From the NCBI RefSeq assembly GCF_044068625.1, contig NZ_JBIPKH010000013.1, positions 1-64,000 of the forward strand: 64,000 nucleotides of DNA, read 5' to 3'. Under the pieces are notes generated by a model. The model had not been told where the DNA came from. It saw nothing but the letters and a program-made list of their open reading frames with translations, and did no database searches. Made by a program: the position numbers and the translations under genes. Of this stretch, positions 62,522 to 64,000 are shown piece after piece. The DNA is from Desulfurivibrio sp044068625 (lineage in GTDB: Bacteria > Desulfobacterota > Desulfobulbia > Desulfobulbales > Desulfurivibrionaceae). How positions within the stretch are numbered: position 1 is the first letter of the stretch; the number at the start of each line of letters is the position of its first letter.

Positions 62522-62676
62522 CAAGGTAGTTGTTCCATTTTATTACAACACTTTCCATTAACGACCGTGCTCCGGATTGTCAATTTTAAATTTGCTCGGC
62601 TGGAGAAAATGAGTTACCTGTAAAGGCCAGCTTAGATCACTGCCGGGATCCTGCAACAACTTACCTGCGCAATAAA

Positions 62677-62716
62677 AAAAGCCCTGCCGCTTGTTAAACA
62701 AAGCGGCAGGGCTTTT
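62677..62716 (-). terminator. Intrinsic terminator of the second PEP-CTERM gene
   Basis: A perfect 16-bp stem (62677-62692 with 62701-62716) with an 8-base loop is followed on the minus strand by TTTTTTTATT. It lies 32 nt past the stop of the PEP-CTERM gene. The gap 62522-62747 otherwise shows nothing codable. Confidence 0.9.
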
Positions 62717-62747
62717 GGTTTGCTTATTGATTTGCGGTGTTAATTAA

Positions 62748-63476
62748 TTACGCCACCTGTACCCGGCGGCGAGCGACCCCGACGAGGCCGGCAAGCCCAG
62801 CCCCGAAGAGCAGCAAGGTGCCGGGTTCGGGAACTCCGATTACGTCATTGGCACACCAAGGAGCGTAGGCAATCGCGTAGCTTGTGCCCAAGATGATATC
62901 GAATGAGCTAAGATCGTAGGTCAGGAACCCGGTATTTGTCGCCTCATTTGTCCAAGTCCAACTCATGAAAGAACCAGAGTCGGCAACGAGGGTAAGGTCA
63001 CCCCACTCAATGCCATTCGGGTGTCCTATGCGCCCTCCATCGGCATAAGTGTAGCTATAATCATCGGCTACGGTGTAAAGGGCCTGGCCGACACCGTCGA
63101 TACCATGATCAGAGTAGTAACCCTCATAGGTCGATTGATGAGAGCCATTTGCGCCAGTTTGTTGACGGGCCATGTAGTCCCAGGCTTCGAAGCCGGTCGA
63201 TGTGTCCGTGTTAATAAACAAGGAGTCAAATAACGTGCGATTGGACATGTAAATTGCCACTGAATCAAGCTGGTTGGTCACATTATCGTACGTCACACTC
63301 ATGCTAGTAACCTGCGGAGAGCTACCAATCTCATCTTGGTTGGGGAACACATCCCACCCCGGGAAGGTATACCAGGTGTCCTGGTAGTTATCGGTGATCA
63401 GCGCGGCTGATGCAGTCCCCACCACCAGGCATCCGAACAAGGCCGACATGGCCAATGCTGCAATCTTCTTTTTCAT
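62748..63476 (-). CDS. PEP-CTERM sorted surface protein 2
   Basis: A 242-aa exported protein: signal peptide 1-24 (TASA-AL), then a beta-rich middle with many Asp, Tyr and Trp (NYQDTWYTFPGWDVFPNQDE, IYMSNRTLFDSLFIN). The C-terminal sorting signal is VPEPGTLLLFGAGLAGLVGVARRR. Its central part does not resemble the PEP-CTERM protein at 21833 but the start (LITDNYQDTWYTF) and tail share style. Monocistronic, with its own sigma-54 promoter and terminator. Confidence 0.92.
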   Translation of the reverse strand: MKKKIAALAMSALFGCLVVGTASAALITDNYQDTWYTFPGWDVFPNQDEIGSSPQVTSMSVTYDNVTNQLDSVAIYMSNRTLFDSLFINTDTSTGFEAWDYMARQQTGANGSHQSTYEGYYSDHGIDGVGQALYTVADDYSYTYADGGRIGHPNGIEWGDLTLVADSGSFMSWTWTNEATNTGFLTYDLSSFDIILGTSYAIAYAPWCANDVIGVPEPGTLLLFGAGLAGLVGVARRRVQVA

Positions 63477-63555
63477 CTCTCTCTCTCCTTATAGTGTGTT
63501 CAGTTAGGTGTCGCCGGACTATGTTTACTCATCTCTAACCCTTGCCCCATTCCAC

Positions 63556-63571
63556 TGCAATCGTTGTGCCA
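63556..63571 (-). promoter_or_regulatory. Sigma-54 promoter of PEP-CTERM gene 2
   Basis: The minus strand reads TGGCACAACGATTGCA, an almost perfect -24/-12 element with GG and GC 10 nt apart. The predicted start near 63545 leaves a leader of about 70 nt. Confidence 0.8.
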
Positions 63572-63673
63572 TTTGCGGGCAAACCCTGTGGATGCGCTTA
63601 AAGTGCTGAAATTATCAGGTAAAATTAATAGTGAAAAATTAACGGGCCTTCCGGCGTGAGGGTGCCTCCTGTG

Positions 63674-63755
63674 CTGTTTTCCGAAAAAGCGGAATAATTC
63701 AAAAAAAAAGCGGTATATCAGTCTGTAACAACTTTTTCCGCTTTCCGGAAAACAG
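63674..63755. repeat. Inverted repeat upstream of the sigma-54 promoter
   Basis: The arms at 63674-63693 (begins CTGTTTTCCG) and 63737-63755 (ends CGGAAAACAG) are imperfect inverted copies separated by 43 bases. They lie about 100-185 bp upstream of the promoter at 63556, a normal distance for an enhancer. The 304-base gap 63477-63780 holds this and the promoter only. Confidence 0.6.
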
Positions 63756-63780
63756 AACGATTGACATAAAGGTCTAATAA

Positions 63781-64000
63781 TCAGGGAAATGGATCCGGTG
63801 TCCGCCATTGAATGGCGGAAAGGGATGTTTGTGTAAACTTCCGTAGCAGTTCACGCTGGTCATCACAGCCCAGCAGTCCGCATTCGATGGACAGCGCTAT
63901 GGCGACGCCTTCATTACGTTTTTCGGGCATGATCCCCATGGCCTCGGCCAGTTTGGCCTGTAAGCGACTGGTCACTGGCTGTCCGGCCACTTCGTACCAG
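63781..64000 (-). CDS. 3' end of an unrecognised gene
   Basis: An open minus-strand frame entering from the right edge and ending at a TGA at 63781; 72 codons are visible (for example MGIMPEKRNEGVAIALSI and LLGCDDQRELLRKF). The 5' part is outside the window, so no domain can be assigned. Coding is supported only by the uninterrupted frame and residue composition. Confidence 0.4.
   Translation of the reverse strand, partial: WYEVAGQPVTSRLQAKLAEAMGIMPEKRNEGVAIALSIECGLLGCDDQRELLRKFTQTSLSAIQWRTPDPFP

Noticed and set aside
1..64000. tRNA, rRNA, phage att sites or replication origin
   Set aside because: No cloverleaf-type sequence, rRNA segment, integrase gene or DnaA-box cluster was noticed.

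Overview
The window is GC-rich bacterial chromosome, roughly 60% GC by eye, with tightly packed genes. The gene content suggests a Gram-negative of the Desulfobacterota, perhaps near Desulfobulbales. It combines a PEP-CTERM (exosortase) surface system, an XrtA-type exopolysaccharide locus, c-di-GMP riboswitches and sigma-54 promoters. The taxonomic placement is inference; no rRNA or tRNA gene is present.

Left edge (1-8700, minus strand): a three-gene operon of very large exported proteins. They are an alpha/alpha-toroid protein with carboxypeptidase-regulatory-like repeats, an IgGFc-binding-like protein, and a transglutaminase-fold protein running off the window. The operon abuts a 21-codon relic that reads as the 3' end of typA/bipA, which marks an old rearrangement point. 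Next comes an envelope-stress operon, ECF sigma - zinc-finger anti-sigma - HtrA protease (8829-11720), with an RpoE-like promoter in front.

Housekeeping stretch (11.9-21.6 kb): a small unknown gene, thiL, a TPR-methyltransferase, uvrB, a DUF374 acyltransferase, a lipoprotein, a PPP-type phosphatase, and a long TPR lipoprotein of the PrsT type typical of PEP-CTERM systems.

Polysaccharide locus (21.8-62.5 kb): it opens with a PEP-CTERM protein behind a sigma-54 promoter, divergent from a lipoprotein behind a GEMM-I (c-di-GMP) riboswitch. Then come the initiating polyprenyl-phosphate sugar transferase, dTDP-rhamnose genes (rfbACDB), and a QseE-QseG-QseF-like signalling module. A second riboswitch-lipoprotein paralogue, also behind a sigma-54 promoter, precedes the assembly genes. 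These include a Wzy-like polymerase, a beta-helix protein, two deacetylases, a flippase, glycosyltransferases, FemAB/GNAT-like transferases, four sulfotransferase-like proteins, APS kinase (cysC), and GDP-D-glycero-D-manno-heptose enzymes including an HddC-GmhB fusion. A deleted IS4-type element sits between two sulfotransferase genes. The right edge carries a minus-strand group and a second PEP-CTERM gene with a near-perfect sigma-54 promoter.

Working model (inference): the locus builds a rhamnose- and heptose-containing, probably sulfated and acylated exopolysaccharide together with exosortase-sorted proteins. The QseF-like activator acting through sigma-54 and c-di-GMP sensing would coordinate expression. 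No exosortase gene is visible inside the window.
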